Source: Dyadobacter jiangsuensis
GTDB taxonomy: Bacteria > Bacteroidota > Bacteroidia > Cytophagales > Spirosomataceae
Direction: 5' to 3'
DNA: 64,000 nucleotides
Assembly: GCF_003014695.1 (NCBI RefSeq)
Contig: NZ_PYAS01000007.1
Span: 124,001 to 188,000 of the forward strand
The position numbers and the translations under genes are program-made. The notes under the pieces are model-generated. The model saw only the letters and a list, made by a program, of their open reading frames with translations, had not been told where the DNA came from and made no database searches. How positions within the stretch are numbered: the first letter of the stretch is position 1; every line of letters starts with the position of its first letter. Positions 51,371 to 60,715 of the stretch are shown piece by piece.

Positions 51371-52825
51371 TTAGTTTCGCGCCAGCTTGTTGGCAGCCAG
51401 GAGTTTTCGCAGCTCCGCCGTGACTTTCCCCGATGAAGGCCGGACCGCGTGCGTAGCAACCATCCGCCCGGCGGCGTCGATCAGCAAATAACGCGGCACC
51501 CCCCATACGTAATACTGGTTCCAGGCCGATTTAGGAGAATCAGCGTGGTCGATGATGTGGGTCCCCCTGGGCACTTTGCCGCTGGCTACCATTCTTTTCC
51601 ATGCGAGCGTATCACTATCCACCGATACATACAGGAATGCTATGTCGTCGCGATCCTTCAAATCGGCCTGCACCTTTCTGGAATACGGAAACTCTTCCAC
51701 ACAGGGCCCGCACCACGTCGCCCATATATCCACGTACACCACCTTGCCGCGCAGATCCGATAATGAGATTTTCTTTCCATCGGGCGTCATACCGCCGAAA
51801 TCCGGCGCGGGTTTGCCCGGCGCCAATTTTTCCCAACGGGCAATATCTTCACGAATGACTTTTTTATATTCGTCGGAAGTAATTTCCTTTTCCAGCAAAC
51901 TTGCCAGGTTTATCATTTCAGGACTGAGGCCTTCGGATCTGATCTGGTAATCGGCGGCTTTTACGCGAAAATATTCTTCGATTGATCGGGGATATTTGCC
52001 GGATTTGATTTTCGCTTCCACCAACTTCGGGTATATTGGCCCCAATGAATCCCAATCGATGGCTTCGTTTTCTTCGTACACCGCATTATATATTTTATGC
52101 TGGCAAAAAAAGGAAGCGATTAAAGCATAATCAAACATACCCAATTTCAAAGCAACCGTATCGATGGGCATTTTTTTAATATCCTGTGAAACAGCAGCCG
52201 GGATTTCGGATGAGTCTTTTCCTATTGAAAAATTATATTGATAAAATAAAGCCTGCATTCCCGCATACCGTTTCATCAGGTCGTGCATTTCCGCCGATAT
52301 CCTCGCGTCCGATTTCAAACTGGTCAATAATCGATCAAACCCTCTCTGCAAGGAATCTTTCGCTTCTGTGAATTCCGCTTTGTTTAAATGAATAGCATGT
52401 TTTCCATTCCATTTCTCCACCCCGTTCCGGATCTGATGGGATTCCATAATGAACTGGTTGACTGCCGCCCCGTCGCCTTCGAAACCAATCGAAACCTTCG
52501 CTCCTTCTTTCACGGGCACGATCGCCAGGTCGGCACCGGGTGAAATAAAAAAGGCCGCTGCGAGGTCTTCGGCGACAATATGGGCAAAAACCGGCGCATC
52601 GAGTTCAAATTCACCGGTTCCTTTTCCCGCGCTGTCCAGCACGACCTTCCCCAGCTCAATGTTATCCAGATTGACCATATTCGTCCTGGCGATCACGATC
52701 GTATCCCCGGCCGCCTTTAAATGGTTAATGGATATCCTGACCAAATTATTCTTCTTTTGATCACAACCGGATATCAGAAAAAGGCCAAAACAAAGGAATA
52801 AAAAAGAATAGAACGGATAGCGCAT
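51371..52825 (-). CDS. TlpA-like thioredoxin-fold lipoprotein
   Basis: This is a 484-residue protein with a lipobox LISGC (Cys 21). The N-terminal half is a beta domain and helical region as in Bacteroidota DUF4369-type thioredoxin lipoproteins. The C-terminal ~150 residues are a TlpA/AhpC-type thioredoxin fold with the redox motif WCGPC (Cys 372 and 375). It likely keeps periplasmic or outer-membrane protein thiols reduced. Its upstream neighbours are secreted hydrolases, and there is no operon link to nitrate genes. Confidence 0.88.
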   Translation of the reverse strand: MRYPFYSFLFLCFGLFLISGCDQKKNNLVRISINHLKAAGDTIVIARTNMVNLDNIELGKVVLDSAGKGTGEFELDAPVFAHIVAEDLAAAFFISPGADLAIVPVKEGAKVSIGFEGDGAAVNQFIMESHQIRNGVEKWNGKHAIHLNKAEFTEAKDSLQRGFDRLLTSLKSDARISAEMHDLMKRYAGMQALFYQYNFSIGKDSSEIPAAVSQDIKKMPIDTVALKLGMFDYALIASFFCQHKIYNAVYEENEAIDWDSLGPIYPKLVEAKIKSGKYPRSIEEYFRVKAADYQIRSEGLSPEMINLASLLEKEITSDEYKKVIREDIARWEKLAPGKPAPDFGGMTPDGKKISLSDLRGKVVYVDIWATWCGPCVEEFPYSRKVQADLKDRDDIAFLYVSVDSDTLAWKRMVASGKVPRGTHIIDHADSPKSAWNQYYVWGVPRYLLIDAAGRMVATHAVRPSSGKVTAELRKLLAANKLARN

Positions 52826-52915
52826 TGGATTTGAAATTTAGTTTGCTGAATCGTTTCAAATCATTTTACGCTAATGAAATTGATTTTGTGGAATTATGTG
52901 ATTGAATATTCGAAT

Positions 52916-54961
52916 TTATTCAACAATTACTTTACGCGTAATACTTTCACCGTTAATAACCAGAGTAATAATGTATATCCCCGCGTTTCTCATCCCGAAA
53001 GAAATATCAAGAGGATCTTTGCCTGAAAACACATTCCGTCTTTCCAGCAAATGCCCACCAATATCTGATAAAGTCAAATCACAATTACCTAGCAACTCAG
53101 CGATTTGAATAACTATTTCCTTTCCTTTTGATGGATTAGGTTGCACACGAAGCCGATCGTCATTTGCATTGATTGTTGATATCGAAATGATTTTTGAAGT
53201 CTCCTGACGGCCATCCAAATCTACTTCTACGAGCCGGTAATATGCTTTTCCCGAGATTCCGGCATCGCGGTACGAGTAGTTCCTCGTTTCACGCGAGTCG
53301 CCTGCCGCGGCAACCTCGCCAATGGGTTCGAAATGCCGCCCGTCCAGCGAGCGCTCGATGACAAAATGGCCAGCATTGATTTCCTCGCTCGTTTGCCAAT
53401 GCAAAGCTACAATGCCATGCTCGAATGAGCCGGAGAAACTGATCAATCGCACAGGCAGTGGGTTGGTAACTTCCACTGTGATGCTATCGGCAAGGCAGGC
53501 GTACGCATCGTGAACGTAGTAATCGGTTGTAGCCGCCGGGCTTACAGTAATTTCACGGGTTGTTTCGCCATTACTCCACAAGTAATCACCTACATAGGAA
53601 GCGGACAAATTGATGCTTTGACCTTTTTCGATCCCGATCGACGTTTTGACATTAGCATCTTTCACAATCGTAAACTGGTCACGAACGAGCCCGTCGGACG
53701 CAATCCATTTCGCATCCAGCCGCTTGCCTTCCACTTCCAGCAGCAATGCTCCGCCGTGTTGATTATCTGCCATCGGCAACGCGTCATGCGGATAACCCGC
53801 CTGCGTAGCGCCCAACTGACCTGCCGAACCAGTGACGACATACACGGTTCCCTCATTTTCAGGTGATTTTTTCACATAGGGACATGAGTCAGGGGAACCG
53901 TCGTACCTCCCTGACGATTGACTGACATTGTGAACCGCTGCATCAAACGAACTTTCCATCCCATAATGCCCCTTCATCAACTTCGAACGCTCGTAATCGT
54001 GGCTGTGACCGCATAGTACCAGGTCAACACCGTTTCTTTCCAGAATCCGGATAAAATTCTCACGGATTTTCACCAACTCTGCTTCTGTGTCTGAGTTATG
54101 GGAGCCTTTCGTGAATGGTGGATGGTGCCAGTAAACCACTATCCATTCTTTATTCGTATTAGCTGCCAAATCCGACTTGATCCACTGAACCTGGGTACCC
54201 AGCGTGTCGTACAACCGGGTCGTGCCTTCCTCTTTGCCATAAGAGTCGAGGGAGAGAAAATGGATATTACCGTAGTCGAATGAATAAAAAGCCTCCGTTC
54301 CAGATGCAGTCCCTCCCGCTTCACCGGCCTCCGGGACGGTAAAAATCCCGTAGTAGGGCACCGCGTGATCAACCTGGCGCTGGACGTTATTGGCATAGTC
54401 ATGATTTCCCGGACACGGATAGAGCGGCGATTGCTTTAAAAATTTCTGTTTGTAAACATTAAAAAAACCACTTTGATACTCAGCGTCGCTACCTGTCTGA
54501 TACGCATTGTCGCCAAGTAGCAACCAGGCATTCATATACGCATTTCCCAGCAAACCGGCCAGGTTGTCGCGCACGTTAATTTGGTTTATGGAATTGTTGC
54601 CGCAGTCACCAAACACCCCTATCCGGTATTTTCCCGGCTGGCCCGGCGGCGGCGCAGTTTCAAAATAATTATCGGAATCGCCCTGCAATACTTGCTGGGA
54701 GGTGCCTATCGAATAGTAATATCGCGTCGACGGTTGAAGTCCGGTTAATTTCACTTCATGTTCCGTAACCAACGTCATGCTATCGACATGCACTATAAGT
54801 GAACCGGCCGCAAGGCCGAATGCTACGCGACTGTCCGTAGGCACATCCGTACGCCAGCGGATTACAATGCTGGTAGATGTGGCGGATTGAAGATAGGGGC
54901 CTCTTAAAAGTCCTGGGATAAAATGCGCCGCAAGGAATGCAGACAGTAGTAATACTTGCAT
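52916..54961 (-). CDS. Secreted purple-acid-phosphatase-like metallophosphoesterase with type IX sorting domain
   Basis: This is a 681-residue protein with a signal peptide, an N-terminal FN3-like domain of purple acid phosphatases (about 18-110) and a metallophosphoesterase domain with the ordered metal ligands GDCGNN, GDNAYQTG, CPGNHDY, VVYWHHPPF and CGHSHDYERS. A beta-rich FN3-like stretch follows. The last ~80 residues (VQPNPSKGKEIVIQIAEL, IYIITLVINGESITRKVIV) are a type A sorting domain, so the enzyme is exported by the type IX system. It probably releases phosphate from organic esters outside the cell. Confidence 0.92.
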   Translation of the reverse strand: MQVLLLSAFLAAHFIPGLLRGPYLQSATSTSIVIRWRTDVPTDSRVAFGLAAGSLIVHVDSMTLVTEHEVKLTGLQPSTRYYYSIGTSQQVLQGDSDNYFETAPPPGQPGKYRIGVFGDCGNNSINQINVRDNLAGLLGNAYMNAWLLLGDNAYQTGSDAEYQSGFFNVYKQKFLKQSPLYPCPGNHDYANNVQRQVDHAVPYYGIFTVPEAGEAGGTASGTEAFYSFDYGNIHFLSLDSYGKEEGTTRLYDTLGTQVQWIKSDLAANTNKEWIVVYWHHPPFTKGSHNSDTEAELVKIRENFIRILERNGVDLVLCGHSHDYERSKLMKGHYGMESSFDAAVHNVSQSSGRYDGSPDSCPYVKKSPENEGTVYVVTGSAGQLGATQAGYPHDALPMADNQHGGALLLEVEGKRLDAKWIASDGLVRDQFTIVKDANVKTSIGIEKGQSINLSASYVGDYLWSNGETTREITVSPAATTDYYVHDAYACLADSITVEVTNPLPVRLISFSGSFEHGIVALHWQTSEEINAGHFVIERSLDGRHFEPIGEVAAAGDSRETRNYSYRDAGISGKAYYRLVEVDLDGRQETSKIISISTINANDDRLRVQPNPSKGKEIVIQIAELLGNCDLTLSDIGGHLLERRNVFSGKDPLDISFGMRNAGIYIITLVINGESITRKVIVE

Positions 54962-55003
54962 TTTTCATTTGTTAATAGTGTGCGTCAATTCAGATCCGGC
55001 AAT

Positions 55004-57238
55004 CTACTTCTTTAATAACTTCAAAATGATTTGCCCTTTACCGGCTGTGAGGTAATACAACCCAGGCGGCAACTGGCGAACATCAAATGTGCGTGTCTTA
55101 CCGTTTTCGCTTTTAGGTTCAAGCAAAAATCGGTCTCCTTTCACGTTGTATATCGATAGCGTTTGGATTGAAGCATTGTTAGAAAACACGCCATTTTCCG
55201 AACCTTCAAGTGTAAAAAAATCAGCAACCGGATTCGGATAAATTTTCCAGGCCCTTTCATTCCCGCAATTAGCCACTACAACCCGTGTTTCCTGCGTGCT
55301 ACCATCCGCATCGTATTCTTTAATGCGGTAATAACCCTGGTTTAGTACTTGTTCCACATCAAAGATGTACGAATTCGCTTGCTTTGAATTTCCCACTGCC
55401 GGCACCTTGCCGATCGCTTCCCAATGCTGGGCGTCGTTGCTCGCCAGTATTTCAAAATAATCCGCATTCACCTCCTCGGTTGTCTGCCAGCTGAGCCTTG
55501 CATCGTTTCCCCGGCACGCTGCGCTGAAGTTGCTAAATACGACGGGCAGTGGGCCCAGGCTTTTGGTGAGCGTATTATTTCGCGTGATCAGCCACACGTC
55601 GGGATCGAAAATCACTTCGGTGGCTTCGAAACCGAGGTTATCAGTAAAAAACTGGCCATTGGAAGTGTTATTGAACACCACCAGCTTCTCCTGATTGGTA
55701 TTCGCATTGCGGAAAAGCAACGGAACCGGCAGCTGGAAGAAACTCACCGACGCGTGTGACTGAGTCTGATTCAGCTTCACCTGCACCGAACTACCCACCG
55801 GGTACCATTCGACCTGGTAGGAAGGATACCCCTGGCCAGTAAACCATTGATCGAAAAAATAGGTCAGATCCTTCCCACTGGCCGCTTCCAGATGACCTTT
55901 CAGATTGGCCGTCGTTACATAACCATAAGCCAGCGCGGGGTCATTGATGTAGTTATGAACTGCCGTAAAAAACGTGGCGTCGCTCAGTATCCAACGCAGC
56001 ATATACAGCAAATGCGAGCCTTTGAGGTAACTCAGGCGGTTGCTGAAAATCCGGTTCACATCGTTCACATTATCCACCCACACAGAACCGCCGGGCTGAG
56101 AAGTAATTGTGTTGATTTCGTTGGTACGCGTCGTTTTCGTGTTGGCCGGGTATTTTGCTTCTGCATAAATGCTGGCGAGGTGCGTCGCGAAGCCTTCATT
56201 CAGCCAGATATCCTGCCAGCTTCCGCAGGTAACCTTATCCCCGAACCATTGATGTCCCAGCTCGTGCGCGATGAGCGTCTCGCTCATATTGACCATGAAC
56301 GAGCACGTCTGATGCTCCATTCCACCGCCCCAGCCAAATTGCACATGTCCATACTTTTCATTCTTAAACGGGTAATCGCCAAACAGGCTGCTGAACTGCA
56401 CCATTGCATTGAGCGCGTTCTGCACTCCGTTTTGAAAAGTAACCTGGCTTTCGGGATAGCAATAAGTTTTGAAAGGGACATTCGTACTGCCAATCAGCAC
56501 GCTATTGTCCAGCACATTGTAGTTTGTAACAGCAATAGCCACCAGGTAACTCGCGATCGCGTAACGGTGTTTCCAATACGTCCGGGTTTTGGAGCCTGCC
56601 ACCGCCGTTTCGCTTTTCAGCAAGCCGTTCGAAGCAGCCTTGTAGGCAGCAGGATGTGTAATGTAAATATCCACGGAATCCGCCTTGTCGTCGAGGCCGT
56701 TTTTACACGGCCACCAGTCACGGCTGCCATAAGGCTCGCTCAGCGTCCACATCACGGGTGTTGCCGACGGTCCGTGTGTTGCTACTACGAAAGCGGCATT
56801 CGTTGGCGGCGGGGTGCCTTCATAGCTGATCGTAACCGAATCCTTTGTGCCAATACCCAGTGGACTTTGCAGCGTGATCGTCAGCGCATCTGCGGCATGT
56901 GTGAAGGCGATGTTACTTCCGTGTTGCTGCACCGAAGACACCGTCAACGCGCTCGACAAGTCGAGCGTGATACTGTTCCCAGCCGTGGTCATAACAAAAT
57001 ACGGCGTCACAACGCCCTTGATATTGTTCAGCGCCGGGTCCACCTCCCATTCGCAGCGGTAGTACTTCACATCGAAATTATTGGAGGCCATGACGCGCAG
57101 TCCGGGTGCATTCAGCCGCAGCCCGGCGCTTCGGCTTTCGAACACGGCAATATCGGAAGTAGAAAAATCCGCAGGAGATTCCTGGCCCATTGCCCGCACC
57201 GTGAATAGCAAAAAGAATAGCAGGAAAGGTGTTTTCAT
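55004..57238 (-). CDS. Secreted M1-family aminopeptidase with type IX sorting domain
   Basis: This 744-residue protein has a signal peptide, an M1 N-terminal saddle domain, and the zinc site HELGHQWFGD near residue 325 followed by the third ligand in WLNEGFATHL. It ends with a type A sorting domain (WKIYPNPVADFFTLEGSENG, LPPGLYYLTAGKG). It should cleave N-terminal residues from peptides outside the cell. The gene is 42 bases upstream of the phosphoesterase on the same strand, and the two may share a transcript. Confidence 0.93.
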   Translation of the reverse strand: MKTPFLLFFLLFTVRAMGQESPADFSTSDIAVFESRSAGLRLNAPGLRVMASNNFDVKYYRCEWEVDPALNNIKGVVTPYFVMTTAGNSITLDLSSALTVSSVQQHGSNIAFTHAADALTITLQSPLGIGTKDSVTISYEGTPPPTNAAFVVATHGPSATPVMWTLSEPYGSRDWWPCKNGLDDKADSVDIYITHPAAYKAASNGLLKSETAVAGSKTRTYWKHRYAIASYLVAIAVTNYNVLDNSVLIGSTNVPFKTYCYPESQVTFQNGVQNALNAMVQFSSLFGDYPFKNEKYGHVQFGWGGGMEHQTCSFMVNMSETLIAHELGHQWFGDKVTCGSWQDIWLNEGFATHLASIYAEAKYPANTKTTRTNEINTITSQPGGSVWVDNVNDVNRIFSNRLSYLKGSHLLYMLRWILSDATFFTAVHNYINDPALAYGYVTTANLKGHLEAASGKDLTYFFDQWFTGQGYPSYQVEWYPVGSSVQVKLNQTQSHASVSFFQLPVPLLFRNANTNQEKLVVFNNTSNGQFFTDNLGFEATEVIFDPDVWLITRNNTLTKSLGPLPVVFSNFSAACRGNDARLSWQTTEEVNADYFEILASNDAQHWEAIGKVPAVGNSKQANSYIFDVEQVLNQGYYRIKEYDADGSTQETRVVVANCGNERAWKIYPNPVADFFTLEGSENGVFSNNASIQTLSIYNVKGDRFLLEPKSENGKTRTFDVRQLPPGLYYLTAGKGQIILKLLKK

Positions 57239-57344
57239 AGCGCTCAGTTAGGTGTAATTACATCACAACCAGTACACTAACTTAACCAAATTGAAAACAA
57301 TTCTCTCCTATTTTCACGCCAAATGTTCAAATGGCGGCTTTCCG

Positions 57345-58055
57345 TCAAAGGGCGGTCAGGCTGTTACAAAATCCGATTAGCCGCTGCAAATCCTCCGCAC
57401 GGGCGAAATCAATCCGGTTCTCGCGCAGGTAACGCGTGAGCTGGCGCCTGTTACGCCCGTACACATGCAGGAACGCACGCCTCGAAGCCGGATGTACAAC
57501 ACGGTTCTGATCGATCAGGAAGTAGGTGGTCTTCACTCTCCACCGGTGGCCGGACGCATTGTTTTCCCATTGCACGTGCCCACCATTGTTGGATATCATT
57601 TGCACGTGCGCAGCGCTCCCTTCCGAAGCAGAAAAATGCTGACCGGAATAGCTGAGGCTATTTCCTACTACTTCCGGCTGCGTCCGTGCAGCCAACTGTG
57701 TCCGTCCCGCTGCTCCTATCACTTCCATATCCGAATGCGTCTCGGTAAGAACAAACCGACGCTCTCCTATTTCGACATAGTTAATCAGATATTTACCCGT
57801 AAACAGCAGCGTATCCGACTGCGGGTTCAAAAACTGCATCTGCCCATCCCGACAATGATAGTTCAGAAGCGCATCTTGTTTTGTACCGTTCCTGAAATAA
57901 ACCACCCCTTTTACGAATGCGGGAAACAAGTAAGCGGCAGACCTTTTCTCCTGCGCATTTTCACTCACCGGAGCGGCATTCCGAGGGCCGACGTTTAACG
58001 GCGCGTTCACGGATAGCGTTTGAATTAACAGAGAAGCAAGCAGTACGGTTTTCAT
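57345..58055 (-). CDS. Secreted protein of unknown function
   Basis: This is a 236-residue protein with a signal peptide (LLASLLIQTLSVNA). The central part (GVVYFRNGTKQDALLNYHCRDGQMQFL, YVEIGERRFVLTETHSDMEVIG) resembles the family of Bacteroidota periplasmic proteins that begin with a short repeat of an outer-membrane biogenesis type, but no name can be given. The C-terminus is basic with a helical segment (NRRQLTRYLRENRIDFARAE). There is no operon partner; 106 bases separate it from the peptidase. Confidence 0.6.
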   Translation of the reverse strand: MKTVLLASLLIQTLSVNAPLNVGPRNAAPVSENAQEKRSAAYLFPAFVKGVVYFRNGTKQDALLNYHCRDGQMQFLNPQSDTLLFTGKYLINYVEIGERRFVLTETHSDMEVIGAAGRTQLAARTQPEVVGNSLSYSGQHFSASEGSAAHVQMISNNGGHVQWENNASGHRWRVKTTYFLIDQNRVVHPASRRAFLHVYGRNRRQLTRYLRENRIDFARAEDLQRLIGFCNSLTAL

Positions 58056-58391
58056 AGCGGTTTCAGGTTAGCCATTTGTGATACAACTTCCGTATAAAAG
58101 ATGTTATCCACTCATTTCCATACCCTTAAAAGTGCCCTATTTTTTGCAATAAGTTTACCGCAGTGACTTTTCCAGACTTACAAAAGACATTTTGAAGAAT
58201 TTTTCTACAACATATTGTTGAAAACCCAGCAATATTCTAAATTTTTAGTAATATTAGTACTACATATACATTTCGAAACGTATATATTGCCGTTCAAACG
58301 GCCCAATAATGGCAACCAACGTTATTTAACTGATAAAAAGGCGACATCGGCACGGTTTTGGTGCCCGTTTTGGCCTACATCAAAGGAACGC
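58056..58391. other. AT-rich intergenic region with a near-perfect 22-bp palindrome
   Basis: This 336-base divergent region holds a palindrome at 58264-58285 centred on TTTCGAAA, with ten of eleven base pairs matching. It lies about 107 bases upstream of the small plus-strand gene and may be an operator. No RNA gene or further repeat was seen. Confidence 0.5.
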
Positions 58392-58775
58392 ATGATGGAA
58401 ATCGGAACAATCAAGGCGGTACATATATTTACCCACCGACGATTATATGTTACGGCCCAGCTGGAATTGAACCTGAAAGGAGTGAATTATACATTTGGTG
58501 GGCACGATGTCTTTTTATCAGGCATGAATGGCGGCGAATCCTCAGATGCCCCGTATTTGGGTAGATTCCTGTTCCGGTGTATGCAAGTGTGCCGGGTCGA
58601 CAACTGGGATAAGCTGAAAAGCTCGAAAGTACTGGTTGAAGTCCAACACGGCCGGGTCGTGGCTATTGCCGACGTCTCCGGCGAAAACTGGTTCAACCCC
58701 TCGATAGAGTTCGGGGCAATGGACCTCGAAAAAGAACAGATCGAATCAACACTTAGGGATAATTCCAAACCTTAG
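58392..58775 (+). CDS. Small hypothetical protein
   Basis: From the Met pair at 58392/58395 the protein has 126-127 residues. A longer frame from 58215 would include the palindrome and a poorly coding leader, so the later start is preferred. It contains two beta-rich stretches (IFTHRRLYVTAQLELNLKG; VLVEVQHGRVVAIADVSG) and no cysteine pair or membrane segment. No family was recognised. Confidence 0.55.
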   Translation: MMEIGTIKAVHIFTHRRLYVTAQLELNLKGVNYTFGGHDVFLSGMNGGESSDAPYLGRFLFRCMQVCRVDNWDKLKSSKVLVEVQHGRVVAIADVSGENWFNPSIEFGAMDLEKEQIESTLRDNSKP

Positions 58776-58804
58776 AACCACCTGATTCTTCCTCTTTGTA
58801 GTCG

Positions 58805-58999
58805 CTATTCCAGTCTCACTTCATAGTTGCCGTTCCCGCATTTCTCCGGCACAGCCAGTTCGAGGTGTTCCTTCCGGTTCACCCGCAGGTAATTTTCAAT
58901 CGCCAGAACGGCGTCGTTCTCCGACTCCGCTCCCGACACCGCCAGAATCACTCCCGGTTCCAGCCGACCTGTCTCGTCAAGATTTGTTATGCTAGGCAT
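58805..58999 (-). CDS. Small hypothetical protein
   Basis: This is a 64-residue frame (MPSITNLDETGRLEPGVILAV...). It is acidic, with a helical middle (ENDAVLAIENYLRVN) and a beta-like end. It lies between two plus-strand genes and points the other way. Amino-acid composition is normal for a protein, but there is no family match, so it could be spurious. Confidence 0.4.
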   Translation of the reverse strand: MPSITNLDETGRLEPGVILAVSGAESENDAVLAIENYLRVNRKEHLELAVPEKCGNGNYEVRLE

Positions 59000-59048
59000 G
59001 GTTCGTTGTTTTTTGGTTGGGAAGTGGCTTTAAAACTGTGCCAGATTA

Positions 59049-59077
59049 TTTGACAGCAGATTTTTTCTTTATATTTG
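59049..59077 (+). promoter_or_regulatory. Putative promoter of the overlapping small-gene pair
   Basis: TTTG (59049-59052) and TATATTTG (59070-59077) match the Bacteroidota -33 and -7 elements with a 17-base spacer. Transcription would begin near 59084, about 77 bases before ATG 59161. Confidence 0.55.
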
Positions 59078-59160
59078 ACTTGGAAACCCATTGCAGATAA
59101 GTGTTTCCGGAACGTTTCTCCATCGTTAGCCGAAAGTCCGGCCTTTTTAATCAAAGTATT

Positions 59161-59337
59161 ATGAAGAAACAAGCTGTCACCACGCCGGGTCCCGCCGTGT
59201 TAGAAAAAAAGCGCCATTTTCAGCATATTATCCAAAAAATGATGGATGATAAAGATGCTGTTAACCGGTTCTTAGACGGCGAAATATCCGGAGAACAACT
59301 ACATGCACGAGGGATTAAATTTATTAAAGCCTTATAG
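59161..59337 (+). CDS. Small basic protein, first of an overlapping pair
   Basis: This is a 58-residue protein from ATG 59161 (an upstream GTG at 59101 would precede the predicted promoter-proximal leader). It is helical and charged (LEKKRHFQHIIQKMMDDKDAVNRF) and ends GIKFIKAL. It overlaps the next gene by 35 bases in another frame, as toxin-antitoxin and other coupled pairs do. No family was recognised. Confidence 0.55.
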   Translation: MKKQAVTTPGPAVLEKKRHFQHIIQKMMDDKDAVNRFLDGEISGEQLHARGIKFIKAL

Positions 59338-59869
59338 CTATTGGGAAACGCAATCCGGCGGCGAGGTTTCCTATCGGTTTTCTACAACAACCAGTGTCGA
59401 ATACAGCTGCTACTTCTTGGATGCGTCCGGTTATTTCGAGAATTACCCGGCTATTGCCCGCAATGTGGTAACATTTGGCTTTCGTGTGGTGCAACCGACT
59501 CCATTTTTCAGGCCCCAATACGACATTCGCATCCGCGATACCATCTTTGATATACTTTATAAATCAACTTTACTGCATCCCGAACGGAGCATTTTTATCA
59601 TGTTCGATACCCGGGATCGCAGGCCTCGTCATCGCAAGGTAGTATTTGGTAAATGGTTCAAAGAATTTTGCGCGATCTCGAATCTTCGTATCACCCGGTT
59701 ATCCCTGACAATCCCTTCCGACGACGATTATTCTAATGTGCACATCTGCCTGTTCGTACCGTCGAGCTCGCCAGACTTAATATCCATTAAACACGCGTTC
59801 ATAGATATACGCGACGAGCTCATATCAAAAGGTTATCCGCCATCCACTGACTACCAATGCAAAGAGTAA
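59303..59869 (+). CDS. Unknown protein, second of an overlapping pair
   Basis: This 188-residue protein has alternating beta and helical segments (VSYRFSTTTSVEYSCYFLDASGYF, FDILYKSTLLHPERSIFIMFDTRDRRPR). It looks like a Bacteroidota-restricted family, possibly DUF6169, though that name is a guess. It is translated from within the end of the 58-residue gene. No nuclease or nucleotide-binding motif was identified. Confidence 0.55.
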   Translation: MHEGLNLLKPYSYWETQSGGEVSYRFSTTTSVEYSCYFLDASGYFENYPAIARNVVTFGFRVVQPTPFFRPQYDIRIRDTIFDILYKSTLLHPERSIFIMFDTRDRRPRHRKVVFGKWFKEFCAISNLRITRLSLTIPSDDDYSNVHICLFVPSSSPDLISIKHAFIDIRDELISKGYPPSTDYQCKE

Positions 59870-59893
59870 AGCCGGACACCCAAATGCCCGGCT
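59870..59893 (+). terminator. Weak terminator-like hairpin after the small-gene pair
   Basis: AGCCGG (59870-59875) pairs with CCGGCT (59888-59893), one base after the stop codon of the 188-residue gene. There is no T-run, so intrinsic termination is uncertain. Confidence 0.35.
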
Positions 59894-59935
59894 CTGCTTC
59901 CAGTGAAGTGATCTCTTCGTGCTGCTTGCACACCC

Positions 59936-60496
59936 TTACGGAATTTTGCCGGGCGTTGTGGAACTGCCGGGCACGGTCGACGACGGTATGGTTGTGCTTT
60001 GAGGTACCGGCGTAGGATCGGTGGTTGTACCGGGGATGGTGCTTCTCGGCACGTTGCTATTGTTCGGGTTTGAGCCTTGCTGCAAGTTACCCGGAGTGTT
60101 GGTACGCGGTACGGCGTTCGGGTCGGTCGGGGTTACGGGAACCGTCGATGGCTGCGTCGTACTCGGCGTAGTCACGCTGCTGGGTACAGTGCTCGACGGT
60201 ACGGTCGAAGGCTGCGTTGTGGGTGACGGTTGTGTTGCCGTGCTTCCCGGCCTTGCAGCACCCGGCAGGTCGGATGGTTGTACAATGGCACCTGGGACGG
60301 TTTTAGGCTGCGTCGTATTTCCCGGATAAGTCGAAGGCTGCGTGGTACTCGGAACCGTAGCCGGTTGGGTACTCGAAGGCGCAGCGGCGCCCGGCGTCGT
60401 TGCCGGCGTGGTGGTTTGTGCAAAAGCCGTGGTACTGCCGAAGGCCGCTCCTCCGATAATAGCCAATGCGATGATATTCAACTTTAAAGCTTGCAT
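59936..60496 (-). CDS. Secreted Pro/Ser/Thr-rich low-complexity protein
   Basis: This is a 186-residue protein with a signal peptide (cut near AFAQ) followed by degenerate repeats of TTQPSTVP, STVPSS and PGAARPG. More than half of the mature residues are Pro, Ser, Thr or Val. It has no domain and no sorting tail. Such tracts are common O-glycosylation targets in Bacteroidota (D-S/T-hydrophobic sites are few here). It may be a secreted spacer or surface polymer-like protein. Confidence 0.6.
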   Translation of the reverse strand: MQALKLNIIALAIIGGAAFGSTTAFAQTTTPATTPGAAAPSSTQPATVPSTTQPSTYPGNTTQPKTVPGAIVQPSDLPGAARPGSTATQPSPTTQPSTVPSSTVPSSVTTPSTTQPSTVPVTPTDPNAVPRTNTPGNLQQGSNPNNSNVPRSTIPGTTTDPTPVPQSTTIPSSTVPGSSTTPGKIP

Positions 60497-60715
60497 GACG
60501 ATCTATATTTAGTTGATGAATCTTTTTTCGTTACGTGGTCGTATTCGGAAAAGAATCGTACCAGAAGCATCCTGGCAGGCATCCAGTTTGCAGCCGCCCT
60601 TACGCATTTCGGGGGCGCTCAGTTTGTCTCAAACACCCCCGAAAATAGACGCTTTTACACTCTTTCTTTCCACGATTTATTCGTGAGTTTTGTATAAAAC
60701 TAAATCCAGAAACGA

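Noticed and set aside
52916..57238. A link between the secreted phosphoesterase/peptidase pair and the sulfatase locus
   Set aside because: They lie beyond the nitrate cluster, lack the shared dyad box and carry type IX sorting domains that no sulfatase here has.
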